Shown: piece by piece, positions 20,908 to 31,505 of the stretch
Numbering within the stretch: the stretch's first letter is position 1
Layout of the letters: every line of letters starts with the position of its first letter
Assembly: GCA_001874155.1 (NCBI GenBank)
Contig: MPDB01000007.1
Location: 1 to 64,000, forward strand
Reading direction: 5' to 3'
DNA length: 64,000 nt
DNA from: Vibrio sp. MedPE-SWchi
Lineage (GTDB): Bacteria > Pseudomonadota > Gammaproteobacteria > Enterobacterales > Vibrionaceae
Position numbers and translations under genes: made by a program
The notes under the pieces: model-generated
What the model saw: only the letters and a program-made list of their open reading frames with translations
Database searches by the model: none
What the model was told of the DNA's origin: nothing

Positions 20908-21864
20908 ATGAAAGCTCGCTATACGTTACTCATCGCTCTACTCTCATCAACTTCTTGTTACGCAAAGCTAGGAGCAGGCAACGGCTTTAGCGGTGAAATC
21001 TCACTTAATAGCGTCTACGTCACTCAAGAGTCTCACCTAAGTACCGATGCCGATGCCACACTGACTAGCCTAGATCAGGCAGCCACCAGCACCGACTCCT
21101 TTATTGTGGCTCCGCTCGGCAATATTGCTTACACCTTTGGCCAGTCTAATCAGCAGGTCTACTTTGGTACCACTCGTGATGATATCGCCGTTGGCACACT
21201 CGCACTTCAACTGGGTTACAAGTATCAACTGCCCTCAAAAACCACTATAGATATTGCATTTTTACCTACCGTCATGGCAGGAAGCGTTTGGCAGAATCCC
21301 TACAACACCACCACCGCTCGACAAGAAACGGATGTGGATGGTAATGCCTATCGCTTAAAGCTTTCTAACATTGCCGGCAGCCTATTTTCTCTTGATATGG
21401 CTTATGGTGATAAGGAAGTAGAGCAAGACAGCTGGGAGAATACCAACCTCGATCGTGACGCTGAAACCTACTTTGTAAAAGGGCAGGTACGCGTGCCATT
21501 AAGCCGAGCAACCATGTTGGCGCCAGCTATCTCGTATACGAAGCAGGAAGCGGAAGGCACAGTAAATAGCTTTGAACGATACCGTGGTGAACTTAGCGTG
21601 TTTCAGTTTCTTGGTGCGCACCAAATTGCCTTAACCGCCTCTTACTCACAAACTGACTACCAATCGGCTAACCCACTATTCAGCGGGCAGACTCGCTCGG
21701 ACAATGGGCTTTCATTGTTTGCCGCCTATGAATACGTCGACTTCTTGGGATACAAGAATTGGTCGCTAATCTCCTTCCTAGGCTACGACAGTACCGATGC
21801 CAACATCGACTTTTACGACGAATCACAAACAATCGTATCACTGGGTGTCAATTACCAGTTCTAA
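20908..21864 (+). CDS. DUF2860 family outer-membrane protein
   Basis: A 318-residue exported protein with a signal peptide (about 1-20, cleavage near 'CYA') and repeated amphipathic strands with aromatic girdles, ending in 'VSLGVNYQF', whose terminal Phe is typical of Bam-inserted beta-barrels. It matches the Vibrio DUF2860 family. The function is unknown. The ATG at 20908 has a GGAG site seven bases upstream; an ATG four codons earlier lacks one. Confidence 0.85.
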   Translation: MKARYTLLIALLSSTSCYAKLGAGNGFSGEISLNSVYVTQESHLSTDADATLTSLDQAATSTDSFIVAPLGNIAYTFGQSNQQVYFGTTRDDIAVGTLALQLGYKYQLPSKTTIDIAFLPTVMAGSVWQNPYNTTTARQETDVDGNAYRLKLSNIAGSLFSLDMAYGDKEVEQDSWENTNLDRDAETYFVKGQVRVPLSRATMLAPAISYTKQEAEGTVNSFERYRGELSVFQFLGAHQIALTASYSQTDYQSANPLFSGQTRSDNGLSLFAAYEYVDFLGYKNWSLISFLGYDSTDANIDFYDESQTIVSLGVNYQF

Positions 21865-21881
21865 CCCGAGGTTAATTAACG

Positions 21882-23405
21882 CTACACCGCTTGTAGCGTT
21901 AGCTGCTTTAACAATCGGTCCATGGCTCGATAGCCTAGTGCCTCAGCTAAATGGGGCTTGGCTATCTGATCGGCCCCTTCCAAATCGGCAATGGTTCGCG
22001 CCACTTTAATGATACGGTGATAAGCGCGAATGGAGAGCCCTAATCGGTGCAGCGCCGTCTCCAAAAATTGAGCATCGACCTTTTCTAACGGACAATACCG
22101 CTCGACTTCACGACTACCTAACAACGCATTCACGGCCCCACTTCTTTGTAGCATACGATTTCTCGCCACCTCCACGCGCTGCTTAACGACAGTCGTTGGT
22201 TCACCTCTGTCACCGCCTTCGGCCAACACACCTTTCGGCAATACAGGGATTTCTATCGACATATCAAAGCGGTCCAGCAGCGGTCCTGAAAGGCGATTCA
22301 AATAACGCAGAATGATTTGCGGGTTGGTGCGCGTATGGCTTCCCTCGTAATAGCCTGTTGGGCTTGGATTCAACGCGCCCACCAACTGAAATCGAGCCGG
22401 AAAACGCGTTTTCCCTTGAGCCCGTGAAATAATAATCTCGCCAGACTCTAAGGGCTCTCTCAATGAATCCAATACTTTACGTTCAAATTCAGGCATTTCA
22501 TCTAAGAACAATAGTCCGTTGTGGGCCAATGATATCTCCCCAGGACGAGGAATAGACCCACCTCCCACCAACGCCGCCATTGAACTTGAATGATGAGGGG
22601 ATCGAAAAGGGCGCTGCTTCCAATTGTGTTCATTAATTTCCTGCTGCGTGAGCGACGCAACAGAGGCGGTTTCCATTGCTTCTGTTTCGGTCATCTCGGG
22701 CAATAAGTCACACAGGCGAGAGGCAAGCATGGTTTTGCCCGTACCCGGTGGCCCAAGAAAAAGTAGGTTATGGTTTCCCGCAGCGGCAATTTCCAAAGCC
22801 CGCTTTCCCTGCTGCTGACCGATGATATCTTGCAAGTCTCTTGATAACGCCTTCTCACTAAATTTGGCCTTAGTTTGAAACAGCGCCAATGTTTGCTGCC
22901 CACACAGCTCCGCGCAAACCTCCAATAAGCTTTGCGCTGACTTATGCGTGTCCTTCCCAACGAGAGCAGCCTGATCACCATTACTATGGGGAACAATTAG
23001 GCAGCGCTGTGATTTCATTGCCGCTAACGCCGCGGGGAGAACCCCTTTAACCATCCGCAGCTCACCAGACAACGCCAGCTCACCAACAAACTCACGCTGT
23101 TTTAACTTGTCGGCAGGGATCTGTTCGGAAGCGGCAAGTATTCCCAAGGCAATCGGTAAATCAAACCGCCCTCCCTCTTTGGGCAGATCCGCAGGTGCGA
23201 GGTTGACGGTTATGCGTTTGGCAGGAAATTCGAAACGCGAGTTAATGATCGCGCTTCGAACTCGGTCTTTTGCTTCTTTGACGGTGGTTTCAGGTAAGCC
23301 CACCAAACTAAACCCCGGTAGACCATTACTGATATGAACCTCCACCGTGACCTCGGGCGCTTCTACTCCAACACTTGCACGACTATTAACAATGGCTAAG
23401 CTCAT
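21882..23405 (-). CDS. comM: YifB/ComM family AAA+ helicase
   Basis: Hexameric helicase that promotes branch migration during natural transformation in Vibrio. The 507 residues show the N-terminal lon-like ChlI domain, Walker A 'GPPGTGKTM' near 220, Walker B 'LLFLDEMPEF' near 300 and a C-terminal Mg-chelatase lid domain. Length is normal. It is divergent from the ilv operon, as in V. cholerae, and ends convergent with the DUF2860 gene. Confidence 0.95.
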   Translation of the reverse strand: MSLAIVNSRASVGVEAPEVTVEVHISNGLPGFSLVGLPETTVKEAKDRVRSAIINSRFEFPAKRITVNLAPADLPKEGGRFDLPIALGILAASEQIPADKLKQREFVGELALSGELRMVKGVLPAALAAMKSQRCLIVPHSNGDQAALVGKDTHKSAQSLLEVCAELCGQQTLALFQTKAKFSEKALSRDLQDIIGQQQGKRALEIAAAGNHNLLFLGPPGTGKTMLASRLCDLLPEMTETEAMETASVASLTQQEINEHNWKQRPFRSPHHSSSMAALVGGGSIPRPGEISLAHNGLLFLDEMPEFERKVLDSLREPLESGEIIISRAQGKTRFPARFQLVGALNPSPTGYYEGSHTRTNPQIILRYLNRLSGPLLDRFDMSIEIPVLPKGVLAEGGDRGEPTTVVKQRVEVARNRMLQRSGAVNALLGSREVERYCPLEKVDAQFLETALHRLGLSIRAYHRIIKVARTIADLEGADQIAKPHLAEALGYRAMDRLLKQLTLQAV

Positions 23406-23610
23406 TTTATCTTCCCTGATTTCAACTATTCACAACCATTATTGGATGGCTATTTATTGAGTAAGGATGTTATATAACGTGCCAGTATGCTGATGGAATG
23501 TGAAAAAAGAATGAGTTTTTGCTTGTCATTTAACGGAAATGTATGTTACCACTAGGTCCTGAAACGAAATCGTTCAATATTTAATAGAATTTACGACAAA
23601 AAGAAGCAAG

Positions 23611-23700
23611 ATGAACTTCAAAGCCCGCATCAACACTCTGGTACTCCTGATTATCGTGGTCATTATTGACACCACGCGGGGGCTAGTGGGCAGTAGATAA
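23611..23700 (+). CDS. ilvL: ilvGMEDA leader peptide
   Basis: A 29-codon leader ORF with an AAGAAG site. Residues 10-19 are ten consecutive branched-chain residues (LVLLIIVVII), with more Leu/Val at 25-26. Shortage of charged Ile, Val or Leu tRNA would stall the ribosome here and prevent the terminator at 23715-23747 from forming. The arrangement matches the E. coli ilvL attenuator. Confidence 0.93.
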   Translation: MNFKARINTLVLLIIVVIIDTTRGLVGSR

Positions 23701-23714
23701 CCACAAGATTTTAA

Positions 23715-23747
23715 AAACCCCCGCACTGAAAAGTCCGGGGGTTTTTT
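23715..23747 (+). terminator. ilv attenuator terminator
   Basis: AAACCCCCG (23715-23723) pairs with CGGGGGTTT (23736-23744), followed by further T residues. It starts 14 bases after the ilvL stop and is the rho-independent attenuator controlling ilvG. Confidence 0.92.
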
Positions 23748-23878
23748 TACAACTAATTAGACTGAAGCTCATCCTGATTGACCTAGCTTAAATAAAACAA
23801 AACTAAGCAATCAGATATGACAGGAAGAATGGGAGCGCACATGATGTGCAAGAATGAATACAAAAAGGGAGGCATGTA

Positions 23879-25525
23879 ATGACAGGTGCTGAATTAGTCG
23901 TTTCTGCTTTAACCCAGCAAGGAATCAAAACGGTATTTGGTTATCCAGGTGGCGCGATCATGCCAATCTACGATGCCTTATACGATGGTGGTGTTGAGCA
24001 CATTCTCTGCCGACACGAACAAGGTGCAGCCATGGCTGCAATCGGGATGGCGCGAGCTACCCAAGATGTTGCGGTTTGTATGGCAACGTCGGGCCCTGGG
24101 GCCACTAACCTTGTCACTGGCCTTGCTGATGCTTTCCTTGATTCAATCCCAATGGTGGCTATTACGGGTCAGGTAGCAAGTTCTCATATCGGTACAGATG
24201 CCTTCCAAGAGATGGATGTGATCGGTATGTCCTTGTCCTGTACTAAGCACAGCTACCTAGTGACAGACATCAACGATCTTGCACCAACACTGGCTGAAGC
24301 CTTTGAAGTCGCGAAGACTGGCCGCCCAGGCCCAGTAATCGTTGATATCGCCAAAGACGTTCAACTGGCACAGGCGCCTGTCTCTGTTCTTCCTCCATTT
24401 ACACCACCAGCAATTCCTGTTGCGAGCACGGATGCCATTGCGAAGGCGCAAGAGGTTCTATCACAAAGTACAAGACCTGTTCTTTATGTGGGTGGCGGCG
24501 TACAGCTTGCGCATGCAACAGAAAGTGTTCGTGAATTCTTACGCATCAACCCAATGCCGTCGGTGAGCACACTAAAAGGTTTAGGTTCTGTAGAACGTCA
24601 CGACCCACACTACCTAGGTATGCTGGGCATGCACGGCACAAAAGCCGCGAACCTTGTGGTACAAGAATGTGACCTATTATTCGTTGTTGGTGCTCGATTT
24701 GATGACCGAGTGACAGGCAAGCTCGATACCTTTGCCCCTCACGCGAAAGTGATCCACCTTGATATTGATGCGGCTGAATTCAGCAAACTGCGCACTGCCA
24801 ATGCTTCTCTGCGTGGTGACATCAACGTTATCCTGCCTCAACTAGAGCTAACTCAAGACATCAACCCTTGGGTTCAACACAGCGAAAGCCTACGTAAAGG
24901 GTTCAAGTGGCGCTATGATCACCCAGGTGACCTAATTTTTGCTCCACTGCTGTTAAAGCAACTGTCTGAAATGATGCCAGAAAACAGCATCATCTCGACC
25001 GATGTGGGTCAGCACCAAATGTGGGCGGCTCAACATATTCAGCCTCGCTCTCCACAAAACTTCATTACCTCTGCAGGCCTAGGCACGATGGGCTTCGGGC
25101 TTCCTGCTGCAATGGGCGCTTCAGTAGGCCGCCCTGACGACCAGTCTATCCTTATTTCTGGTGACGGTTCATTCATGATGAACGTGCAAGAGCTCGGTAC
25201 GCTTAAGCGTCGCCAGATCCCAGTAAAGATGGTGCTGTTGAATAACCAACGTCTAGGCATGGTTCGCCAATGGCAGTCGCTATTCTTTGATGGTCGCCAC
25301 AGTGAAACGATTTTGGATGACAACCCAGACTTCGTCATGCTTGCAAAAGCGTTCGATATCCCTGGAAAAACCATCACTAAGAAAGAAGAAGTTGAGCCTG
25401 CGCTAAAAGAGATGCTAGAAAGCAAAACAGCGTACCTACTTCATGTTCTTATCGATGAAGAAGAAAATGTATGGCCGCTAGTTCCACCTGGTGCGTCGAA
25501 CAGCGAAATGCTAGAGAACACCTAG
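23879..25525 (+). CDS. ilvG: acetolactate synthase II large subunit
   Basis: Thiamine diphosphate enzyme making acetolactate and acetohydroxybutyrate, the first common step to Val/Leu/Ile. The 548 residues include the catalytic Glu in '[12 protein letters not shown]' near residue 47, the FAD-binding central domain and the ThDP motif '[12 protein letters not shown]' near 430-455. The frame is intact, unlike the broken ilvG of E. coli K-12. The small subunit ilvM follows after 13 bases. Confidence 0.97.
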   Translation: MTGAELVVSALTQQGIKTVFGYPGGAIMPIYDALYDGGVEHILCRHEQGAAMAAIGMARATQDVAVCMATSGPGATNLVTGLADAFLDSIPMVAITGQVASSHIGTDAFQEMDVIGMSLSCTKHSYLVTDINDLAPTLAEAFEVAKTGRPGPVIVDIAKDVQLAQAPVSVLPPFTPPAIPVASTDAIAKAQEVLSQSTRPVLYVGGGVQLAHATESVREFLRINPMPSVSTLKGLGSVERHDPHYLGMLGMHGTKAANLVVQECDLLFVVGARFDDRVTGKLDTFAPHAKVIHLDIDAAEFSKLRTANASLRGDINVILPQLELTQDINPWVQHSESLRKGFKWRYDHPGDLIFAPLLLKQLSEMMPENSIISTDVGQHQMWAAQHIQPRSPQNFITSAGLGTMGFGLPAAMGASVGRPDDQSILISGDGSFMMNVQELGTLKRRQIPVKMVLLNNQRLGMVRQWQSLFFDGRHSETILDDNPDFVMLAKAFDIPGKTITKKEEVEPALKEMLESKTAYLLHVLIDEEENVWPLVPPGASNSEMLENT

Positions 25526-25538
25526 GGAGCACACAGCA

Positions 25539-25823
25539 ATGGAAAGATATTTATTAGACATCAAAGCGGACGACAAACCTGTATTACTTGAACGTGTACT
25601 AAGAGTCGTACGTCACCGTGGCTTTGTGGTAAAACAGGTAGCGGGAACTCAAAATCATGAAAGCAAAATTGCGAGCGTAGAGATCATTGTTGACAGTGAT
25701 CGCCCAATCTCTTTTTTGACTAATCAAATTGAAAAATTATGGGACGTTCGAACGATTGATGTCACAGTCATTGACAATAACGAACTACCAAACAACAACT
25801 TACAACAAAAGATTCGTGCATAA
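25539..25823 (+). CDS. ilvM: acetolactate synthase II small subunit
   Basis: A 94-residue regulatory subunit with a single ACT domain, which activates IlvG. The motif 'LLERVLRVVRHRGF' is typical of the family. In E. coli IlvM makes isozyme II insensitive to valine. ilvE starts 11 bases downstream. Confidence 0.95.
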   Translation: MERYLLDIKADDKPVLLERVLRVVRHRGFVVKQVAGTQNHESKIASVEIIVDSDRPISFLTNQIEKLWDVRTIDVTVIDNNELPNNNLQQKIRA

Positions 25824-25834
25824 GGAAGGCAACA

Positions 25835-26800
25835 ATGACAGCTAAAACTGCAGACTACATTTGGTTTAATGGTGAAATGGTTCCATGGGCAGACGCGAAT
25901 GTTCATGTCCTTACTCATGCGATGCACTACGGCACTTCTGTTTTTGAAGGCGTACGTTGCTACAACACACCAAATGGTCCAGTCATTTTCCGTCACCCAG
26001 AGCACGCAAAGCGCCTAAAAGATTCAGCTAAAATCTATCGATTCCCAATTCCTTATACAGAGGAAGAGATCATGGAAGCGACACGCGAAACACTGCGCCA
26101 AAACAAACTAGAATCGGCTTACATTCGTCCACTTGGTTTTGTCGGCAATGTAGGTCTGGGCGTATGTCCTCCAGAAGACTCAAAAATGGAGCTTATCATT
26201 GCGGCGTTCCCTTGGGGTTCATACCTTGGCGAAGAAGCGCTAGAAAATGGCGTTGATGCGATGATCTCAAGCTGGAACCGCGCAGCACCAAACACAATCC
26301 CTACCGCCGCTAAAGCAGGTGGTAACTACCTATCTTCGCTACTCGTTGGTGGTGAAGCGCGTCGTAACGGTTACGATGAAGGTATCGCTCTAAGTGTGGA
26401 TGGTTACTTATCAGAAGGGGCTGGTGAGAATATCTTTGTTGTTCGCAACGGCATTCTCTCTACGCCACCCGCAACCAGCGCCATTCTTCCAGGTATTACT
26501 CGCGACACCATCATGACCCTTGCGAAAGAGCGTGGCTATGAAGTGCGCGAAGAAAATATTGCTCGTGAAGCCCTGTATCTTGCTGATGAAGTCTTCATGA
26601 CCGGAACCGCAGCTGAAATCGTTCCTGTCCGTACCGTTGATAAAATCGAAGTGGGCACAGGCAAACGCGGCCCAATCACCAAAGTGCTGCAAGCTGATTA
26701 CTTTGGTCTATTTAACGGTACTACCGAAGATAAATGGGGCTGGCTCGATTACGTCTACCCAGAGAACAAACCTCAAAACAGTGCAGCGTCTGCGAAATAA
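25835..26800 (+). CDS. ilvE: branched-chain amino acid aminotransferase
   Basis: PLP fold-type IV transaminase for the last step of Val/Leu/Ile synthesis. The 321 residues show '[11 protein letters not shown]' near 32, the PLP-lysine in '[10 protein letters not shown]' near 160, '[11 protein letters not shown]' near 193 and '[10 protein letters not shown]' near 257. A C-terminal extension of about 12 residues is slightly longer than in E. coli (309). It is spaced 17 bases from ilvD. Confidence 0.97.
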   Translation: MTAKTADYIWFNGEMVPWADANVHVLTHAMHYGTSVFEGVRCYNTPNGPVIFRHPEHAKRLKDSAKIYRFPIPYTEEEIMEATRETLRQNKLESAYIRPLGFVGNVGLGVCPPEDSKMELIIAAFPWGSYLGEEALENGVDAMISSWNRAAPNTIPTAAKAGGNYLSSLLVGGEARRNGYDEGIALSVDGYLSEGAGENIFVVRNGILSTPPATSAILPGITRDTIMTLAKERGYEVREENIAREALYLADEVFMTGTAAEIVPVRTVDKIEVGTGKRGPITKVLQADYFGLFNGTTEDKWGWLDYVYPENKPQNSAASAK

Positions 26801-26817
26801 TTGAAAAGGAAATTCAC

Positions 26818-28674
26818 ATGTCTACCGTACTAAAAAACAAATACCGCAGCGCAACCACCACCCATGGCCGTAACATGGCAGGTGCACGTGCACTATGGCG
26901 AGCAACTGGCGTAAAAGATGAAGATTTCGGTAAGCCAATCATCGCCGTTGTAAACTCATTCACGCAGTTCGTCCCTGGCCACGTTCACCTTAAAGATATG
27001 GGTCAATTGGTGGCGGGTGAGATTGAAAAAGCAGGCGGCATCGCAAAAGAATTCAATACCATCGCGGTTGATGATGGTATCGCAATGGGCCACGGCGGCA
27101 TGCTTTACTCACTGCCTTCACGTGAGCTTATCGCCGACTCAGTCGAGTACATGGTGAACGCACACTGTGCTGACGCCATGGTCTGTATCTCAAACTGTGA
27201 CAAAATCACTCCAGGAATGATGATGGCCGCAATGCGTCTTAACATCCCTGTTATTTTTGTTTCAGGCGGCCCAATGGAAGCGGGTAAAACCAAACTTTCA
27301 GACCAAATCATCAAGCTTGACCTTGTCGATGCCATGATTCAAGGCGCCGATCCTGAAATCTCAGATGAGCAAAGCGAACAAGTAGAACGCTCTGCGTGCC
27401 CAACTTGTGGTTCTTGTTCTGGTATGTTCACGGCAAACTCAATGAACTGTTTAACCGAGGCGTTAGGCTTGTCTCAACCAGGTAACGGTTCAATGCTTGC
27501 AACCCACGCTGATCGTGAGCAGCTGTTCATCAATGCTGGTAAACGTATCGTGACACTGACTAAGCGTTACTACGAGCAAGGCGATGACTCTGCACTGCCA
27601 CGCAATATTGCCAACCGCGCAGCCTTTGAAAACGCAATGGCACTCGATATCGCCATGGGCGGCTCAAGTAATACGGTTCTACACCTTATTGCTGCTGCGC
27701 TAGAGGGCGAAGTTGATTTCGATATGGAAGACATTGATGCGATGTCTCGCCGCGTTCCTCACCTTTGTAAGGTCGCGCCTTCCACACCAAAATATCATAT
27801 GGAAGACGTTCACCGCGCGGGTGGTGTAATGGCTATCTTGGGTGAACTTGATCGTGCAGGCCTACTTAACGGAGACACTCGCACCGTACTTGGTCTATCC
27901 ATGAAAGAACAGCTTGCTCAGTACGACATCATGCAAACAGAAGACGAAGACGTACTGAAGTTCTTCCGCGCTGGTCCTGCAGGTATTCGTACCACCAAAG
28001 CGTTCTCGCAAGATTGTCGTTGGGATCGTCTCGATGACGACCGTAAAGACGGTTGTATCCGCACCAAAGAAAATGCATTCAGCCAAGAAGGTGGCCTAGC
28101 GGTCCTTTCAGGTAATATCGCTGTCGACGGTTGTATCGTTAAGACCGCGGGTGTTGACGAAGAAAATCTGAAATTCCAAGGTCCAGCTATCGTATTTGAA
28201 AGCCAAGATACCGCAGTAGAAGGCATCTTGGGCGGCAAAGTAAAAGCGGGTGAAGTCGTTGTCATTCGTTACGAAGGACCGAAAGGTGGCCCAGGTATGC
28301 AAGAAATGCTGTACCCAACCACTTACCTTAAATCGATGGGTTTAGGTAAATCGTGTGCTCTTCTTACTGACGGCCGCTTCTCTGGTGGTACATCTGGCCT
28401 GTCTATTGGTCACGCTTCTCCGGAAGCCGCAAGTGGCGGTGTGATTGGCCTTGTGAATACAGGCGATATCATCACTATCGATATTCCTAGCCGCTCTATC
28501 ACGCTCGACGTTGCAGAAGATGAATTAGCTGCACGCCGCGCGAAACAAGACGAATTAGGCTGGAAACCCGTTAACCGTGAACGTGTTGTGTCACTGGCTC
28601 TGAAAGCTTACGCGAGCATGGCAACCAGTGCAGACAAAGGCGCTGTGCGCGATAAGTCTAAGCTCGAGGGCTAA
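26818..28674 (+). CDS. ilvD: dihydroxy-acid dehydratase
   Basis: Iron-sulfur dehydratase converting dihydroxyacids to 2-keto acids. I use the ATG at 26818, behind AAAAGGAA, giving 618 residues, instead of a longer frame that overlaps ilvE. Cluster cysteines lie in '[11 protein letters not shown]' and '[17 protein letters not shown]'. The C-terminal '[17 protein letters not shown]' is the second family signature. Confidence 0.97.
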   Translation: MSTVLKNKYRSATTTHGRNMAGARALWRATGVKDEDFGKPIIAVVNSFTQFVPGHVHLKDMGQLVAGEIEKAGGIAKEFNTIAVDDGIAMGHGGMLYSLPSRELIADSVEYMVNAHCADAMVCISNCDKITPGMMMAAMRLNIPVIFVSGGPMEAGKTKLSDQIIKLDLVDAMIQGADPEISDEQSEQVERSACPTCGSCSGMFTANSMNCLTEALGLSQPGNGSMLATHADREQLFINAGKRIVTLTKRYYEQGDDSALPRNIANRAAFENAMALDIAMGGSSNTVLHLIAAALEGEVDFDMEDIDAMSRRVPHLCKVAPSTPKYHMEDVHRAGGVMAILGELDRAGLLNGDTRTVLGLSMKEQLAQYDIMQTEDEDVLKFFRAGPAGIRTTKAFSQDCRWDRLDDDRKDGCIRTKENAFSQEGGLAVLSGNIAVDGCIVKTAGVDEENLKFQGPAIVFESQDTAVEGILGGKVKAGEVVVIRYEGPKGGPGMQEMLYPTTYLKSMGLGKSCALLTDGRFSGGTSGLSIGHASPEAASGGVIGLVNTGDIITIDIPSRSITLDVAEDELAARRAKQDELGWKPVNRERVVSLALKAYASMATSADKGAVRDKSKLEG

Positions 28675-28677
28675 ACG

Positions 28678-30225
28678 ATGACCGAGGCTTTTTTAGCAAA
28701 ACAAGGCCAACAGACTGGTGCAGATTATCTGCGCCAGATCCTAAGAGCCCCTGTGTATGAAGTTGCAACCGTTACGCCTTTGCAAGATATGCCTCGCCTG
28801 TCTGAACGCATTGGTAACCAAGTACAGATTAAACGAGAGGACCGCCAGCCGGTTCACTCGTTTAAGCTGCGTGGCGCTTACAACATGGTGGCAAGCTTAT
28901 CTGAAGAGCAGAAATCCGCAGGTGTGATTACAGCATCAGCAGGAAACCACGCTCAAGGTATGGCGCTTTCCGGTACCAAACTGGGTATCCGCACCACCAT
29001 TGTAATGCCTAAAACAACGCCAGACATTAAAGTGGAAGCGGTTCGAGGCTTTGGTGGCAATGTAGTGCTTCATGGCAGCAACTTTGATGTAGCAAAAGCG
29101 GAAGCTGAGCGTTTATCTGCTGAGCACGGCTATACCTTTGTTCCCCCATTCGATCACCCGTTAGTGATTGCAGGGCAAGGCACAATAGGCATGGAGATGC
29201 TGCAGCAAAATGGGCACTTGGACTACATCTTTGTTCCCGTTGGTGGTGGCGGCTTAGCAGCCGGTGTTGCGGTTTTGATTAAGCAACTTATGCCAGAAAT
29301 CAAAGTCATTGCGGTTGAGCCTGAAGATTCTTCTTGCTTGAAAGCGGCACTCGATGCCGGTGAGCCAGTAGTGCTTGATCAGGTCAGCATGTTTGCAGAT
29401 GGTGTCGCCGTAAAGCGTATTGGTGAAGAAACGTTCCGACTATGCCAACAGTATATTGATGGCCATATTGCCGTATCAAGCGATGAAATCTGTTCAGCAG
29501 TGAAAGACATCTTCGAAGACACTCGCGCTATCGCAGAGCCTTCAGGTGCATTAGCCCTGGCTGGTCTGAAAAAATACTCAGAGCAAAACCAACTGCAAGA
29601 CAAACAACTGGGAACGGTTCTTTCTGGTGCGAACACCAACTTCCACGGTCTGCGTTATGTGTCTGAGCGTTGCGAGTTGGGTGAGAACCGTGAAGGTCTG
29701 TTAGCGGTCACGATTCCTGAGCGTCAAGGCGCCTTCTTTGAGTTCTGCAACATCATCGGCGGTCGAGCGGTGACGGAGTTTAACTACCGTTATAACGATG
29801 ACAGCCTTGCGAACATCTTTGTCGGTGTTCGCTTACAAGGTGGTCAAGAAGAGCTGCAACACATCATTAAAGACTTACGTGATGGGGGCTACCCTGTCGT
29901 CGATCTGTCTGAAGATGAAATGGCGAAGCTGCACGTTCGATACATGATAGGTGGCAAGCCTTCTAAGCCTTTGAAAGAACGCTTGTACAGCTTTGAATTC
30001 CCAGAATACCCAGGGGCTTTGCTGAAATTCTTAAGTACACTTGGCACACACTGGAATATCAGCCTATTCAACTACCGTAACCACGGTGCTGATTATGGTC
30101 GAGTACTGTGTGGCTTCGAGCTCGACGAGAATGACCTCTCTCGTTTCTCTGCTCATTTAAGAGAGCTGGGGTATCAATGCAAAGATGAAACCGATAACCC
30201 CTCTTATCAGTTCTTCTTGTCATAA
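28678..30225 (+). CDS. ilvA: threonine deaminase (biosynthetic)
   Basis: PLP enzyme that commits threonine to isoleucine by forming 2-ketobutyrate. The 515 residues carry the PLP-lysine in 'VHSFKLRGAYNM' near 62, the phosphate loop 'VPVGGGGLAAG' near 188, and two C-terminal ACT-like domains (about 330-510) for isoleucine feedback. It begins three bases after ilvD and ends the operon. Confidence 0.97.
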   Translation: MTEAFLAKQGQQTGADYLRQILRAPVYEVATVTPLQDMPRLSERIGNQVQIKREDRQPVHSFKLRGAYNMVASLSEEQKSAGVITASAGNHAQGMALSGTKLGIRTTIVMPKTTPDIKVEAVRGFGGNVVLHGSNFDVAKAEAERLSAEHGYTFVPPFDHPLVIAGQGTIGMEMLQQNGHLDYIFVPVGGGGLAAGVAVLIKQLMPEIKVIAVEPEDSSCLKAALDAGEPVVLDQVSMFADGVAVKRIGEETFRLCQQYIDGHIAVSSDEICSAVKDIFEDTRAIAEPSGALALAGLKKYSEQNQLQDKQLGTVLSGANTNFHGLRYVSERCELGENREGLLAVTIPERQGAFFEFCNIIGGRAVTEFNYRYNDDSLANIFVGVRLQGGQEELQHIIKDLRDGGYPVVDLSEDEMAKLHVRYMIGGKPSKPLKERLYSFEFPEYPGALLKFLSTLGTHWNISLFNYRNHGADYGRVLCGFELDENDLSRFSAHLRELGYQCKDETDNPSYQFFLS

Positions 30226-30231
30226 TGTATT

Positions 30232-30266
30232 AAGCCAGTCCTCATCGACTGGCTTTTATTTTTCCC
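30232..30266 (+). terminator. ilv operon terminator
   Basis: AAGCCAGTC (30232-30240) pairs with GACTGGCTT (30247-30255), followed by a T-rich tract, directly after ilvA. Confidence 0.88.
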
Positions 30267-30395
30267 TTCACACCATAGAACGAACACATGTACCAAATGC
30301 ATAGATGCAATGCTAAAGTTTCATTTTAATCATAAACGAATAGCGTCTACACTAACGCTAACTTAATTACTTGCTGTCCTTAATTGGAGACTCAT

Positions 30396-31376
30396 ATGTT
30401 TAATGCCTTAGTCCTAAACCAAGAAGAAAAACGCACCATTGCTAACGTAGAACAGATTGATGAATCACAACTGCCAGAAGGCGACGTCTTAATTGATGTG
30501 GATTACTCATCGCTAAACTACAAAGATGGTCTAGCAATCACAGGTAAAGGTAAAATCATCCGCAATTTCCCGATGGTTCCAGGCATTGATTTAGCAGGTA
30601 CCGTCGTAAGCTCAGAAGACGAGCGATACCAAGCCGGCGATAAAGTCGTTCTGACTGGTTGGGGCGTGGGTGAAAACCATTGGGGTGGCATGGCTCAACG
30701 TGCTCGCCTTAAAGCAGATTGGCTGGTTCCCTTACCAAAAGGTTTAGACAGCAAGAAAGCCATGATGGTCGGTACTGCGGGATTCACTGGCATGCTTTGT
30801 GTTCAAGCTCTACTTGATGCCGGCGTTAAACCAGAAGCAGGCGAAATCCTCGTGACTGGCGCAAGTGGTGGCGTAGGCTCTGTTGCTGTGACTCTGTTAG
30901 CGGCACTTGGCTACAAAGTAGCAGCCGTCACAGGACGAGTTGAACAAAATGGTCCTCTGCTTGAGAAGCTAGGTGCAAGTCGCATCATTGACCGTACTGA
31001 GTTTGAAGAGCCAGCACGCCCGCTAGAGAAACAAATCTGGGCAGGCGCCGTTGATACAGTTGGCAGCAAGGTTCTGGCTAAAGTATTAGCACAAATGGAT
31101 TACAACAGCGCGGTTGCTGCGTGTGGTTTAGCGGGTGGCTTTGACTTGCCAACAACCGTGATGCCATTCATCTTGCGTAATGTGCGCCTGCAAGGTATCG
31201 ATTCAGTATCGTGCCCAACAGAGAAACGTATTGCCGCATGGGAAAAATTGGTCGAACTTCTTCCTAACAGCTACTTCGAACAAGCCTGTACTGAAGTGGA
31301 ATTGGCTGAAGCGCCAAAATACGCGGAAGATATTACTAATGGCCAAGTAACGGGTCGTGTGGTGATTAAACTTTAA
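30396..31376 (+). CDS. acuI: acrylyl-CoA reductase-type oxidoreductase AcuI/YhdH
   Basis: Zinc-free medium-chain dehydrogenase/reductase of the YhdH/AcuI group, which reduces acrylyl-CoA with NADPH and protects against acrylate. The 326 residues show 'DVDYSSLNYKDGLAITGKG' near 30, the Rossmann motif 'VTGASGGVGSVA' near 150 and 'AGAVDTVGS' near 215. The ATG at 30396 sits behind TTGGAGA; an earlier in-frame start only adds four residues. It ends convergent with a LysR gene. Confidence 0.92.
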   Translation: MFNALVLNQEEKRTIANVEQIDESQLPEGDVLIDVDYSSLNYKDGLAITGKGKIIRNFPMVPGIDLAGTVVSSEDERYQAGDKVVLTGWGVGENHWGGMAQRARLKADWLVPLPKGLDSKKAMMVGTAGFTGMLCVQALLDAGVKPEAGEILVTGASGGVGSVAVTLLAALGYKVAAVTGRVEQNGPLLEKLGASRIIDRTEFEEPARPLEKQIWAGAVDTVGSKVLAKVLAQMDYNSAVAACGLAGGFDLPTTVMPFILRNVRLQGIDSVSCPTEKRIAAWEKLVELLPNSYFEQACTEVELAEAPKYAEDITNGQVTGRVVIKL

Positions 31377-31434
31377 GACCAACAATTAAGGCTTACTTTC
31401 GTACAAAAAAGCCGAAATGTACCGCTTAAAGAGC

Positions 31435-31466
31435 AAAAAGCTTTAGGGAGACCTAAAGCTTTTTTT
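31435..31466 (+). terminator. terminator between acuI and lysR-type gene
   Basis: AAAAAGCTTTAGG (31435-31447) pairs with CCTAAAGCTTTTT (31452-31464) around GAGA. The symmetric A/T tracts suit both converging genes. Confidence 0.9.
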
Positions 31467-31505
31467 GATCGTAAAATGCGTTCGGTACTCACTATTTTCT
31501 AAGAG

